Shown: piece after piece, positions 6,281 to 15,041 of the stretch
Layout of the letters: every line of letters starts with the position of its first letter
Position numbering within the stretch: position 1 is the first letter of the stretch
Source: Bacillota bacterium
GTDB lineage: Bacteria > Bacillota > Clostridia > Christensenellales > Aristaeellaceae
Reading direction: 5' to 3'
DNA: 27,360 nt
Assembly (NCBI GenBank): GCA_023416655.1
Contig: JAEZHK010000144.1
Span: forward strand, 1 to 27,360
Notes under the pieces: generated by a model
Seen by the model: the letters and a program-made list of their open reading frames with translations, nothing else
Told to the model about the DNA's origin: nothing
Databases searched by the model: none
Program-made: the position numbers and the translations under genes

Positions 6281-7705
6281 TTAGCGTCCCACCGTGCCCA
6301 TCCGGTTGATGATGGTGTCCAGCGATTCGTCCAGCGCCGTCATCACCCGAGCGGAGGCCGCGAACGCCTTCTGGTACTTGATCAGGTTTGCCGTCTCCTC
6401 GTTCAGCGAGACGCCCATCGTGGATTCCCGCTGGTTGCCCACCGTCCGAAACACCATGTCGCTGGTCTCGGCGATGTCCGAGGCATGTCCCACGTCGATG
6501 GCCACGTCGCCCATGACCGAGAGGACGTACCCGCCGAAGTTGCCGGTGAAGTCGGATGTCACCGCCCGGTCTTCGTCCATCGCGGCGATCATGCTGAGGA
6601 TGTTGTCGTTTTTGCCCTTGGCGTTGTCCGCGTCCAGCGTGGCGGTGATGTAGTTCGGGTTGGCCAGCCACTGGCTGGAGATCCGGATGTCCTTGGCGCC
6701 GGTGGCGGTGAAGAGGGGCTTGCCCGCGCCGTTGAGGCTGTTGAAGGTCCCGGCGAGGCTATTAGCCAGCGCGTCCAGCGAGGACTGGTAGTAGGGGAGG
6801 CCCCGGAAGTCGTTCTCGCCCGCCCCCGCAAAACTGCCCTTGCCGTTTAGGACCTGCATCGAGCCGAACAGCGATCCGCCTGTCAGGGTCATCGCGCTGC
6901 CGTCGGCGAGAAGTCGCATCCCGGAGGCGCCGTCGTCCAGCGAGAGCGCGGCCACCGTGCCCGCCTGGGCGTCCAGTAAAGCCGTGCTGCCGGAGGAGAT
7001 GCTCAGCGTGCCGTCCATGTGGTAGGTGGCCTTGAGGTTCATGTACTTGGACAGTTCGTCCATGTACCGGTTTCGCGTATCATTGAGCTCGTTGGTCCGG
7101 TCGCCCTGCAGCTGCGCGGTCTTGATCGACCGGTTGATGGTGTCGATCTTGTCCAGCAGGGTGTTCGCATCCTTGACGGAGATCTCCATCTCGTCCGTGG
7201 TCTGCTTGCGGATGGCCGTCAGCTGTGTGGAGTACTGGTTGAGCGTCTGGGCCACCTTCTGGGCGCTGGAGCGCGCGAGGCTGGAGTATTCCACGACGCC
7301 CGCGTTGAGCGACAATACCTGGAGCTGCGTGTTGAAGTCGTTCAGCATGGCGCTCAGGCCGTCGTTCTGCGTTTCGTCAAAGTTGTTTTCAATGTCGGTG
7401 AGGATGGAGAGCATCTTTTCGTTTGCGCTGTTGTCCGCGTTTGCGTCCCTGTACCTCAGGTCCAGGAACTGGCTGCGCACCTGATTGATGCCCTTCACCG
7501 TCGCGCCCAGGCCGCCGAACTGCTGCGAATAGGGCGCTACCTTGTCGCTTGCTGAACCCAGGTAGGCCGAAGTTTGGTCGACCACCTGCCGGGAGTAGCC
7601 TTCCGTGGACAGGTTGGCAATGTTGTTGCCCGTCGTGTCCAGACCGGCCTGCGCGGCCGTCAGGCCGCTCCTGGCGGATTCAAAGCCGAAGAATGTTGGT
7701 CGCAT
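6281..7705 (-). CDS. flgK: FlgK, hook-filament junction protein 1
   Basis: FlgK of 474 residues, slightly shorter than the B. subtilis protein. The N-terminus MRPTFFGFESARSGLTAAQA, followed by LDTTGNNIANLSTEGYSRQ, is the rod/hook/HAP signature that packs in the axial core. The C-terminus (MGVSLNEETANLIKYQKAFA, then TALDESLDTIINRMG) is the matching axial helix. The middle (about residues 150-380) would form the outer domains. The ATG at 7705 follows GAGAGGGA, 20 nt after flgN. FlgK caps the finished hook and bridges it to FlgL. Confidence 0.96.
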   Translation of the reverse strand: MRPTFFGFESARSGLTAAQAGLDTTGNNIANLSTEGYSRQVVDQTSAYLGSASDKVAPYSQQFGGLGATVKGINQVRSQFLDLRYRDANADNSANEKMLSILTDIENNFDETQNDGLSAMLNDFNTQLQVLSLNAGVVEYSSLARSSAQKVAQTLNQYSTQLTAIRKQTTDEMEISVKDANTLLDKIDTINRSIKTAQLQGDRTNELNDTRNRYMDELSKYMNLKATYHMDGTLSISSGSTALLDAQAGTVAALSLDDGASGMRLLADGSAMTLTGGSLFGSMQVLNGKGSFAGAGENDFRGLPYYQSSLDALANSLAGTFNSLNGAGKPLFTATGAKDIRISSQWLANPNYITATLDADNAKGKNDNILSMIAAMDEDRAVTSDFTGNFGGYVLSVMGDVAIDVGHASDIAETSDMVFRTVGNQRESTMGVSLNEETANLIKYQKAFAASARVMTALDESLDTIINRMGTVGR

Positions 7706-7725
7706 GGATCCCTCTCATCCGCCCG

Positions 7726-8151
7726 CTATGCCTTGCGATGCACGCCCTTGGCGTAGGTGTTGGGGGTCAGCCCCAGCCGCTCGTTCATGAAGCGGATGGT
7801 GCCGAGGCGAGCCTCCAGAAGCTTCCGGTTCCGGTTGTTCTTCCGCTTGAGGGCGTTGACCGTGTCCGAGAGGGCCAGAAACGTCGGTTCCAGCGCCTCC
7901 CGGCATTCGGGGGAGGACTCCACCAGCGCCTTCAGCGTCTTATGCTCAAGGCCGCTGCAAAGCGCGATGCGCCTTTCCTCAAGGCCTTTGGCCTGTACCA
8001 TCAGCGCCTGCTGCGCGCTCATCAGCTTGGTGAGCGCCGCCGTGTCGCCTTTGATCAGCGCCTCCGACTTCTCTTCCTCCATGTCCAGCATCCTCTGGTA
8101 TGTGGCGCGCTGCGCCTCCAGAATCTGCTTCAGGGAGAGCATGTCGTTCAT
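7726..8151 (-). CDS. flgN: FlgN, export chaperone for FlgK/FlgL
   Basis: A 141-residue, largely helical protein with heptad-like stretches (QRATYQRMLDMEEEKSEALI and later LKRKNNRNRKLLEARLGTIR), typical of FlgN. It would bind FlgK and FlgL in the cytoplasm and deliver them to the export gate. Identification rests on size, helical make-up and position between flgM and flgK, as in B. subtilis (yvyG). The ATG at 8151 lies four bases after the flgM stop, with a weak ribosome site, so translational coupling is likely. A second Met three codons in is an alternative start. Confidence 0.88.
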   Translation of the reverse strand: MNDMLSLKQILEAQRATYQRMLDMEEEKSEALIKGDTAALTKLMSAQQALMVQAKGLEERRIALCSGLEHKTLKALVESSPECREALEPTFLALSDTVNALKRKNNRNRKLLEARLGTIRFMNERLGLTPNTYAKGVHRKA

Positions 8152-8155
8152 CGGC

Positions 8156-8467
8156 CTAGTCCCCGCCTACGATGCTACCCATCATCGCTTCCGCGATGGC
8201 TTCGGAGGGAACGCGGTAGGTTCCGTTCTGGATCTCGTTCTTGAACCGGAGCAGCCGCTCTGCCGAAGTGTTCTTGGTGGCCTCCGTGACCACCAGGTTC
8301 ACCGCGCTGTCGATCTCCGAGCGGTTCTTCGCCGCTTCGGAAAGAGACAGACTGTCCGTGCTGCCGATGGCGGCCTGCTGTTTTTCGGCTTCCTTGGGAG
8401 CCGTCGAGGCACTTTCCGCAGCCAGGGCATTGTAGAGCTTATCAATCTGAGAAGGATTAATTTTCAT
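8156..8467 (-). CDS. flgM: FlgM, anti-sigma-28 factor
   Basis: A 103-residue FlgM that binds and silences sigma-28 until it is exported through the completed hook. It starts MKINPSQIDKLYNAL. The C-terminal half (SLSEAAKNRSEIDSAVNLVV, then RLLRFKNEIQNGTYRV and AIAEAMM) fits the sigma-binding helices, including the family hallmark of an NGTY-like motif before the last helix. The ATG at 8467 has AGGTGA five bases upstream and is preferred over ATGs one and three codons earlier. A sigma-28 promoter (8486-8512) stands directly in front, giving negative feedback. The sigma gene lies 1.6 kb upstream in the same direction. Confidence 0.95.
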   Translation of the reverse strand: MKINPSQIDKLYNALAAESASTAPKEAEKQQAAIGSTDSLSLSEAAKNRSEIDSAVNLVVTEATKNTSAERLLRFKNEIQNGTYRVPSEAIAEAMMGSIVGGD

Positions 8468-8485
8468 TCCCATCACCTGCTCTAT

Positions 8486-8512
8486 ATATCGTACAATTCC
8501 GGGGGAAGTTTA
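8486..8512 (-). promoter_or_regulatory. Sigma-28 promoter of the flgM-flgN-flgK-flgL-yviE-fliW-csrA operon
   Basis: On the minus strand TAAA (8509-8512) and TACGATAT (8486-8493) are separated by exactly 15 bases. The sigma-28 consensus is TAAA-N15-GCCGATAT, so the -35 is perfect and six of eight -10 bases match, including the CGATAT core. It lies in the 76-nt gap between flgG and flgM. Transcription should start about 12-15 nt before the flgM ribosome site. Confidence 0.85.
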
Positions 8513-8543
8513 GCCTTCGAAGCCCGTGATAACCTTGATTTTA

Positions 8544-9254
8544 CTAGGCTCTGAGGGAGTTTACGGTCTGTTCGAGCTCATCGATCGTCTGCAGCATCCG
8601 GGCGTTCACCTGGAAGCCGCGCTGGGCCACCATCATGTGCGCGATCTCGGTGGACATGTCCACGTTGGACCCTTCAAGCCCGCCCTGCACCAGCCGCGAG
8701 GTGGCGTCCTCGGCGGCCGCGCCGGAGACCTCGTTCGGGGCGTAGCGCCCGTCGCCCAGCGCGGTCAAACCGCCGGGGTTCGGGAAGGCGTAGAGCGCAA
8801 CCTGGCCAAACGCCGTGGCGATGTCCCCGTTCTGGACCTGGATGCGCTGCCCGCCCTGGTCGAGCACATACCCGCCGCCCGGCGCGGTGAGGTAAATGGC
8901 GCCGTTTTCGCTGGTCAGACGGAAGGCGCCGGAGCGCATGTACAGCGCGGGGACTTCGGCGTTCTCCGTCGGGTTCTGCACCGCGAAGTAGGCCCGGCCC
9001 TCGACCATCGCGCTCAGCGCGTCGCCCGGCTGGAACGAGCCCTGCTCGGTGACGGCCGACGTGGCGTACACCCGGCTGCCGTTGCCCGCCGTCACGTCCA
9101 GGTTCTGGGTGCGGGTGTAGACCAGGTCCGCGAAGCTCGCGGTCTTGGCCTGGAAACCGGCGGTCTCCACGTTGGCGATGTTGTTGGCGGTCACGTCCAG
9201 GCTGAACTGATAGCTCCTGAGGCCTGACTTGGCCGCTAAAAACCCGTTGATCAT
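8544..9254 (-). CDS. flgG: FlgG-type flagellar rod protein
   Basis: A 236-residue rod/hook family protein. The N-terminus MINGFLAAKSGLRSYQFSLD, followed by VTANNIANVETAGFQ, is the rod-protein signature. The C-terminus (LEGSNVDMSTEIAHMMVAQR, then GFQVNARMLQTIDELEQTV) is the matching axial helix. The ATG at 9254 follows GGAGGGG. It lies 99 nt after a second rod gene, so the pair corresponds to flhO/flhP of B. subtilis (FlgF-like and FlgG-like). The protein would be exported to form the distal rod between the MS ring and the hook. The FlgF/FlgG label between the two is tentative. Confidence 0.85.
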   Translation of the reverse strand: MINGFLAAKSGLRSYQFSLDVTANNIANVETAGFQAKTASFADLVYTRTQNLDVTAGNGSRVYATSAVTEQGSFQPGDALSAMVEGRAYFAVQNPTENAEVPALYMRSGAFRLTSENGAIYLTAPGGGYVLDQGGQRIQVQNGDIATAFGQVALYAFPNPGGLTALGDGRYAPNEVSGAAAEDATSRLVQGGLEGSNVDMSTEIAHMMVAQRGFQVNARMLQTIDELEQTVNSLRA

Positions 9255-9353
9255 TTCATCCCCTCCGCTCTGATTGCCCCGTCGTTTCCTGTCGGCCGTC
9301 CGTCATCCGCCAAGGCTTCCATTTCCGGAGGCTTCGGCGGATTTTCCCGCCCC

Positions 9354-10097
9354 TTATAGACGTCCGATCTCATTGACCGTCTTCTGGCTGATCGCGTCCA
9401 GAATCCTGATCGCCTGCGCGCAGGTCTGGAAGGCCCGGGAGGCCGCCATCATGGCCGCCATCTCGTCGCCTACGTCCACGTTCGAGCGCTCCAGCTTCCC
9501 GCCGGCGATCCTGCCGGTGAATGTGCCCTGCCCGCCCGGCGCGCTCATCACGTTGTCGGACTCCTTGGTCTGGTTGTTGTTCGCGGGGTCCGGCACCAGG
9601 ATGGCCAGCGTGTCCACGGTCTGGCCAGCGCTTGTCACGACGCCTGCGGAATCGATCGACACCGGGCCCGCACCCACCTGGATGCGTCCGCCCTGGCCCA
9701 GCACATAGCCGCCGGTGGCGGTGCGCAGGTAGCCCTCGCCGTCCACCTGGAAGCTGCCGTCGCGGGTGGAGGCCTGCTGCCCGCTCGCGGTCTCGATGGA
9801 GAAGAAACCGTCCCCGATGATCGCGAAGTCCAGCGCCCGGCCCGTATCGTCCACTACGCCCTGGCTGTAGTCGGTGTACAGTTTATCCACGATGGCGCCG
9901 TGGGTATCGCCGCCGATCTCCGTCAGGCTGCCGTCGGCCTCGAGCCGGTAGGCCAGCCGTTCGCTGAAGGTGGTGGTGAGCAGCCTGTCCCGCTTGTACC
10001 CCGCGGTGTTGGCGTTGGCCAGGTTCGAGGCCGTCACGTCCAGCGCGCGGCTGCGGTTCAGAAGGCCCGAGGTTGCCGAGTAGATTGCGTTGTTCAT
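9354..10097 (-). CDS. flgF: FlgF-type flagellar rod protein
   Basis: A 247-residue rod protein. It begins MNNAIYSATSGLLNRSRALD with VTASNLANANTAGYKRD, and ends with LERSNVDVGDEMAAMMAASR and a helix to the terminus. Between these, LDFAIIGDGFFSIETASGQQ marks the central domain shared by FlgE, FlgF and FlgG. The ATG at 10097 has AAGGAGGCG, which overlaps the stop of the sigma gene, so the two are coupled. Placement after the sigma factor and before a second rod gene suits the FlhO/FlgF role in the proximal-to-distal rod transition. Which of the two is F and which G is inferred from length and order. Confidence 0.83.
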   Translation of the reverse strand: MNNAIYSATSGLLNRSRALDVTASNLANANTAGYKRDRLLTTTFSERLAYRLEADGSLTEIGGDTHGAIVDKLYTDYSQGVVDDTGRALDFAIIGDGFFSIETASGQQASTRDGSFQVDGEGYLRTATGGYVLGQGGRIQVGAGPVSIDSAGVVTSAGQTVDTLAILVPDPANNNQTKESDNVMSAPGGQGTFTGRIAGGKLERSNVDVGDEMAAMMAASRAFQTCAQAIRILDAISQKTVNEIGRL

Positions 10098-10108
10098 CGT
10101 GCGCCTCC

Positions 10109-10885
10109 TTAGTCGGCCATGTACTCGGCGATGCGCATTCTCAGGTGCGCCAGCGCCTTGGAGTGGATCTGGGAGACGCGGGAAACCGTCAGGTTCAAAA
10201 CGAACGCGATTTCCTTGAGCTTGAGTTCCTCGTAGTAGTACAGCGAGATGACCGTGCGCTCCTTCTCCTCCAGCTCGTCGATGTACTTGGCGATCTGCTG
10301 CCTGAAGTCGCGCTCCATCAGGTTGTGCTCGGGCGACTGGGCGTCCTGGTCCTCAGTGATGTCCATCAGGGTCATGCCGGTGTTAAAGAGCGTTTCTTCG
10401 AAGGAGACCACGTTGTAGTTCACCTCGTCCGATCGGATCTTGTTAAGTTCCGCCTCCGTGATGCCCAGCTTTTCGGCCAGTTCCTGGTCCTCCGGGAAGC
10501 GCCCCAGCTCAATCTGCATCTCGTCCGTCGCCAGGTTGACCTGCTTGATTTTCTTGCGGATGTCCCGGGAAACCCAGTCTTTTTTTCGGATGTAGTCGAT
10601 GATCGCGCCGCGAACGCGGATGGACGCGTAAGAGTCAAACTGCACGCCCCGCTCGATGTCATAGCGGTCGATGCAGCTGATCAGCTCCAGCACCCCCTGG
10701 CTTGCCATGTCCTCCGCGTCGGCCTTGTTCCTGATGAAGTTCTGCGCCTTCTTCAGGCTGTAGGTGACGATCGGGAGGTAGGACATCAGGATCTCGTTTC
10801 TTAGGCCTATGTCCTTACTTTTGGCGTAGCGAAGCCAGGTTTGCTCGGAAACTCTGTTGGTTGGCCCCTTCATCTGCTGATTCAT
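10109..10885 (-). CDS. fliA: Sigma-28 family factor (FliA/SigD/WhiG type)
   Basis: A 258-residue sigma-70 family factor of the FliA/SigD/WhiG branch, which directs RNA polymerase to late flagellar promoters. Region 2 is near residues 55-108 (DAEDMASQGVLELISCIDRY, then FDSYASIRVRGAIIDYIRKK). Region 3 is near 110-165. Region 4 is near 205-255, with a helix-turn-helix (LKEIAFVLNLTVSRVSQIHS). The ATG at 10885 follows TAGGAA. It comes straight after flhA with a 161-nt gap; flhF, flhG and the che genes found there in B. subtilis are absent. Predicted targets in this window are the promoters at 8486-8512 and perhaps 2430-2456. FlgM, encoded downstream, should inhibit it. Confidence 0.96.
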   Translation of the reverse strand: MNQQMKGPTNRVSEQTWLRYAKSKDIGLRNEILMSYLPIVTYSLKKAQNFIRNKADAEDMASQGVLELISCIDRYDIERGVQFDSYASIRVRGAIIDYIRKKDWVSRDIRKKIKQVNLATDEMQIELGRFPEDQELAEKLGITEAELNKIRSDEVNYNVVSFEETLFNTGMTLMDITEDQDAQSPEHNLMERDFRQQIAKYIDELEEKERTVISLYYYEELKLKEIAFVLNLTVSRVSQIHSKALAHLRMRIAEYMAD

Positions 10886-10956
10886 ATTCCTACCGTCCTA
10901 GTGCTCTGGCACAGCCAATCCTTTGTTTCGGCGCGGATCATGTTCCGCCCCAAAGG

Positions 10957-10978
10957 TTGGTTTCCCTGGGGAAACCAA
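10957..10978 (-). repeat. Perfect 9-bp palindrome in the flhA-fliA gap
   Basis: TTGGTTTCC and GGAAACCAA enclose a four-base loop. It lies in the 161-nt space (10886-11046) between flhA and the sigma gene. No T-tract follows, so it is not a standard terminator. No convincing promoter is seen in the gap. The core is close to the inner palindrome at 2457-2501 and to part of 15495-15543, suggesting a dispersed family. Confidence 0.6.
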
Positions 10979-11046
10979 GTCGCTTACGCAACCGTGCGAT
11001 TCAAATGAATTTGCATCGCGCGCCGCCGTGTCGTTCTCCGCTGGAA

Positions 11047-13092
11047 TCAGATCGTGATGGTGCCCAGCGCCTGGATGTTCACGTCGTTCATGATCTCGTT
11101 GAAGGACAGGACCACCGCCTCCGACGAGAATTGTTCGATCAGCTTTCGGTAGTAGCACCTCACCACCGGGGAGGTCAGCACCACCACGTCGCTCAGCTGG
11201 TCCTTCAGCCGGTTCTCCTGCTCCATGTGGGAGGTGACGATGGTCTGCATCACGTTCGGCTCCAGCGACACGTAGGAGTTTCCGGCGGTCTTGCGCACAC
11301 CGCCCATGATCAGGTTTTCGATCTCGGGGTTCAGCGTGACCACCTTCAGGCTGCCGTCCTGCGCAAACCTTCGCGTGATGGTGCGCTTGAGCGCCTGACG
11401 TACGTACTCGGTCAGAAGGTCGCAGTCCTTCACGCTGGGCGCGTACTCGCCCAGGGTTTCCAGGATGGTCTGCAGGTCCCGGATGGGAATCTGCTCATTA
11501 AGGAGGTTGCACAGCACCTTCTGCAGGTCCAGGTGGTTGACGACGGCGGGCACCAGGTCTTCCACCAGCTCGCGGTTGGTCTTTTTCAGGTTGTCCAGGA
11601 GCAGGATCAGCTCCTTGCGGCCGAACAGCTCGTGGGCGTTCTTCTTGATGATCTCGGACAAGTGTGTCACGATGACCGAGAGCGGGTCGATTACGGTGTA
11701 ACCGCTCATCTGCGCAAGCTCGCGCATGTCCGCGGTGATCCACTTGGCGCGGATCTTGAAGGCGGGCTCCAGCGTGTCGATGCCGTCGATCTCCTGCGCG
11801 CCTTCGATGGGGTTCATCGCCAGGAAGTGGTCGGCCAGCACCTCGCCGCCGGCGATGGGCTCGCCCTTGAGCTTGATCACGTACTCGTTCACGCCCAGCT
11901 CGGCGTTGTCGCGCAGCGTGACCGCGGGGACCACCATGCCCATCTCCTCGGCGAACTGCCGGCGGAGCATCACGACGCGGTTGATGAAGTTGCCGCCCCG
12001 GGCTTCGTCCACCAGCGGGATCAGGCTGTAGCCGACCTCCACCTCGATGGGCTCCACGTTCAGAAGCGAGTAGATGTTGTCGGTGTTCCGGTAGAACTCC
12101 GTCTCGTTGGCCGGGAGCGGCACGGCGGGTTGCGGCGCAAGGCCGGACTCGACCGCGCGGCGCCGATTCAATACAACCGCCGCGGCGATCAGGCCGCCGC
12201 CGATGAGGAGCAGGATCAATATCGGGAAGCCGGGGATCACCGACATCGTCACCAGCACGCCGCCCGCGATCATCAGCGCGATGGGGTAGGAGATGATCTG
12301 GGTCTTCAGGTCCTCGCTGAAGCTGTTGACCGAAGCGGCCCGGGTCACCACCATGCCGGTGGCGGTGGAGATCAGAAGCGCCGGGATCTGGGCCGACAGG
12401 CCGTCACCGACCGTCGCCACGATGTAGGTGTTGACCACGGTTCCGATGTCGCCGCCGCCCATCACCATGCCGATGATGATGCCGCCCACGGAGTTGATCA
12501 GCATCGTGATGATCGAGACGATCGCGTCGCCCTTGATGAACTTGGCCGCGCCATCCATGGAGCCGTAGAAGTCGGCCTCCCGCTGCACCTTGGACCGGCG
12601 GATTTTGGCGGTGGCGTCGTCGATGAGGCCGGAGTTGAGGTCGGCGTCCACGGCCATCTGCTTGCCGGGCATGGCGTCCAGCGTGAAGCGGGCGGCGACC
12701 TCGGCCACGCGCTCGGAGCCCTTGGTGATGACGATGAACTGCACCACCACGATGATCAGGAACACGATGAAGCCGACCACGGCGTTGCCGCCGATGACGA
12801 AGTGGCCGAATGTCTTGATGACTGTGCCCGCCTCGCCGCCGTTTCCGAGGATGAGCCGCGTGGAGGACACGTTCAGCGCCACGCGAAGGAGCGTCGTGAT
12901 CAAAAGGATCGACGGGAACACCGAGAACTCCAGCGCCTCTTTGATATTCATCGCGATCAAGAGGATGATCAGCGAGAACGTGATATTCACGATCAGCATC
13001 ACGTCCAGCACGCCTGTGCCCAGCGGGATGATGATCAGGAATATGATGCCGACGACGGCGACCGTCAAAGCGTTGTCGAGTATCTTCTTCAT
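11047..13092 (-). CDS. flhA: FlhA, flagellar export gate protein
   Basis: FlhA of 681 residues, a usual length. It forms the nonameric ring of the export gate in the inner membrane. About eight membrane segments occupy residues 1-320 (for example IIFLIIIPLGTGVLDVMLIV). The conserved FHIPEP loop is represented by RFTLDAMPGKQMAVDADLNS. The cytoplasmic domain (about 330-681) binds chaperone-substrate complexes. The ATG at 13092 overlaps the flhB stop by four bases (ATGA), which indicates translational coupling. In B. subtilis flhF follows; here a sigma-28 gene does. Start and stop are secure. Confidence 0.98.
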   Translation of the reverse strand: MKKILDNALTVAVVGIIFLIIIPLGTGVLDVMLIVNITFSLIILLIAMNIKEALEFSVFPSILLITTLLRVALNVSSTRLILGNGGEAGTVIKTFGHFVIGGNAVVGFIVFLIIVVVQFIVITKGSERVAEVAARFTLDAMPGKQMAVDADLNSGLIDDATAKIRRSKVQREADFYGSMDGAAKFIKGDAIVSIITMLINSVGGIIIGMVMGGGDIGTVVNTYIVATVGDGLSAQIPALLISTATGMVVTRAASVNSFSEDLKTQIISYPIALMIAGGVLVTMSVIPGFPILILLLIGGGLIAAAVVLNRRRAVESGLAPQPAVPLPANETEFYRNTDNIYSLLNVEPIEVEVGYSLIPLVDEARGGNFINRVVMLRRQFAEEMGMVVPAVTLRDNAELGVNEYVIKLKGEPIAGGEVLADHFLAMNPIEGAQEIDGIDTLEPAFKIRAKWITADMRELAQMSGYTVIDPLSVIVTHLSEIIKKNAHELFGRKELILLLDNLKKTNRELVEDLVPAVVNHLDLQKVLCNLLNEQIPIRDLQTILETLGEYAPSVKDCDLLTEYVRQALKRTITRRFAQDGSLKVVTLNPEIENLIMGGVRKTAGNSYVSLEPNVMQTIVTSHMEQENRLKDQLSDVVVLTSPVVRCYYRKLIEQFSSEAVVLSFNEIMNDVNIQALGTITI

Positions 13093-14153
13093 GCGGGCCG
13101 CCTTTTTTTCAGCTTGTAGAGGAACGCGATGATGTCTGCCACGGGCTTGAAGAACTGTTCGGGGATCGCCTTATCGAGATCCACCGCCTCGTACAGCCCG
13201 CGGGCCAGCGGCCGGTTTTCGGTCACGTACACGCCGTGCTCCTCGGCCACCTTGACAATCCTCAGCGCCACCAGATTGATGCCCTTGGCCACCACCACCG
13301 GCGAGGCGTTCTTGCCTGGGTCGTACTTGAGCGCCACCGCGTAGTGCGTGGGGTTTCGGATCACCACGTCGGCGGTGGGGACCTTGTGCATCATGCGCAT
13401 CTGCGCCATACGGCGCTGGAGCGAGCGGATCCTGCCCTTGATGTTGGGGTCGCCCTCGAGCCGCTTGTGCTCCTCCTTGACCTCTTCCTTGGTCATGCGC
13501 AGCCGCTTTTCGTAGTCCCACCACTGGTAGATATAGTCGAAGGCCGCGAAGATCGCCATGAACGCCGTGATCCGTACGGTTACATCAAACGCCGATCCGG
13601 CGATCCACTGCATGCTGTTCATGGGGTTTACCAGCGGTGACAGTGTAATGGTGGGCAGTTTGTTGGTCAGGTCCGCGTACAGGATGCCGCCGATGATGAC
13701 CACCTTCAGCATGGACTTGAGCAGCTCGACCATCGTCTTGAGGGAGAGTATGTTCTTGAGACCGCTCATCGGGTTGATCCGGGACAGCTTGGGGCCGAGC
13801 AGGCTGGGCGTGATGAGAAACCGCGTCTGCACGCCCGTGATCAGAAAACCCACCAGCATCGCCGCGCCTGTGACCGGCAGCAGGATCAGCGCCAGGTTGA
13901 TGCTGAACCCCGACAGGATCCCGGCCGCGCCCCGCGCGTCCAGTTGGTCGACGGTGGCCATCGAGAGGCATCCCTCCCGGAGCACCCGCTCCATCGTGCC
14001 GAGCAGCAGCCCTCCGCCGAGTTTGAAGAGGTAAACCATGGCGAGCAGCGAAACCGCGGTGGTCATGTCCTTACTCTGGAAGATGTTGCCTTTTTTTCGC
14101 TCGTCTTCCTTTTTTCGGGGTGTTGCCCGTTCGGTTTTTGAGCCGTTGTCCAT
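13089..14153 (-). CDS. flhB: FlhB, export switch protein
   Basis: FlhB of 354 residues, which controls the change from hook to filament export. Four membrane segments lie in residues 30-210. The cytoplasmic part carries NPTH (267-270), the autocleavage site, in VVIRNPTHYAVALKYDP. The N-terminal tail (KTERATPRKKEDERKKGNIF) is the usual basic leader. The ATG at 14153 follows AAGGGTGGTGA, 28 nt after fliR, and the gene overlaps flhA. It works with FliK, encoded upstream, to measure hook length. Confidence 0.98.
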   Translation of the reverse strand: MDNGSKTERATPRKKEDERKKGNIFQSKDMTTAVSLLAMVYLFKLGGGLLLGTMERVLREGCLSMATVDQLDARGAAGILSGFSINLALILLPVTGAAMLVGFLITGVQTRFLITPSLLGPKLSRINPMSGLKNILSLKTMVELLKSMLKVVIIGGILYADLTNKLPTITLSPLVNPMNSMQWIAGSAFDVTVRITAFMAIFAAFDYIYQWWDYEKRLRMTKEEVKEEHKRLEGDPNIKGRIRSLQRRMAQMRMMHKVPTADVVIRNPTHYAVALKYDPGKNASPVVVAKGINLVALRIVKVAEEHGVYVTENRPLARGLYEAVDLDKAIPEQFFKPVADIIAFLYKLKKRRPA

Positions 14154-14181
14154 GGGTTCACCACCCTTCGCGACCGAAGAA

Positions 14182-14958
14182 TCAGCCCGGTGTCAGCATG
14201 ATCTGAACGCCTCTGCGCATCGCCTCGAACATATCCCCCAGCGAGGCGTCGATCAGGCGGGAGATCGCGGGCAGCGCCAGCACCACCACGACCAGGCCGA
14301 TGGCCAGCTTGATCTGGATGCCCACCACGAACACGTTGATCTGCGGCACGATCCGCATCAGCACGCCCAACCCCGCCTCGCTGAGCAGTTCGATGGCGAG
14401 CACCGGCATCGCCAGCTTCAGCGCCAGCAGGATCATGTCGCCCAGCATCATCGTCAGGTAGTGCCCAACCTCGAAGGCGACCATCTGGGGCCCGGGCGGG
14501 AACATCGTAAGCGAATCGGCCACGATCTTGATCAGCGTCAGGTGGCCGTTGGTCGAGAAGAAGATCAGCGTGAACATGATGTTGAGCGCCGTACCCGTGA
14601 TGGGCATCGAGATGCCGCTCTGCGGGTCGTAGATCTTGCTGACGCTCAAACCCATCTCCATGTCCATGATCTCGCCCGCCATCAGAACCCATGCGATGAA
14701 GAGGTTCACCACCAGCCCCAGCGCGTAGCCGATGAGCAGTTCCCGGACGATCGACAGCATGAACGAGAGCGGCGTGGGGAAGGCGACCGCGTCCAGCTTC
14801 AGCGTCGGGAAGATTATCACCGTCAGAAGAATCGCAAGGCCAACTTTCGCGATCGCCGGGACGCTCCGCCTGCCCAGGAGGGGGTTAAAGAGCAGTGCGC
14901 CCGTCAGCCGCGTGAGCACCAGAAGGGACACCAGGTAACCATTGTAGTCCAGTGTCAC
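14182..14958 (-). CDS. fliR: FliR, export gate protein
   Basis: A 258-residue membrane protein with about six hydrophobic segments. It joins FliP and FliQ in the helical core of the export gate. Recognisable family segments include LTRLTGALLFNPLLGRRSVP near the N-terminus, then VVNLFIAWVLMAGEIMDMEM and LLSEAGLGVLMRIVPQINVF. It starts with GTG at 14958 behind GGGAGGC at good spacing. It is 83 nt downstream of fliQ and 28 nt before flhB. The order fliP-fliQ-fliR-flhB-flhA is the standard one. Confidence 0.97.
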   Translation of the reverse strand: MTLDYNGYLVSLLVLTRLTGALLFNPLLGRRSVPAIAKVGLAILLTVIIFPTLKLDAVAFPTPLSFMLSIVRELLIGYALGLVVNLFIAWVLMAGEIMDMEMGLSVSKIYDPQSGISMPITGTALNIMFTLIFFSTNGHLTLIKIVADSLTMFPPGPQMVAFEVGHYLTMMLGDMILLALKLAMPVLAIELLSEAGLGVLMRIVPQINVFVVGIQIKLAIGLVVVVLALPAISRLIDASLGDMFEAMRRGVQIMLTPG

Positions 14959-15041
14959 GCTGCTGCCTCCCTTGGGGCTTACGCCGACGGTCCATGCCGG
15001 TGTTAACCAAATTCGCTTGCGGGCGAGCGAAGACCGCTGCC

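Noticed and set aside
10886..11046. A promoter for the sigma gene
   Set aside because: No pair of -35 and -10 boxes at acceptable spacing could be found. Read-through from flhA is sufficient.
10861..13119. Long open frame on the plus strand opposite flhA
   Set aside because: It is a mirror of flhA caused by GC-rich codon usage. It has no ribosome site and its product is rich in His, Asp and Arg, as such shadows are.
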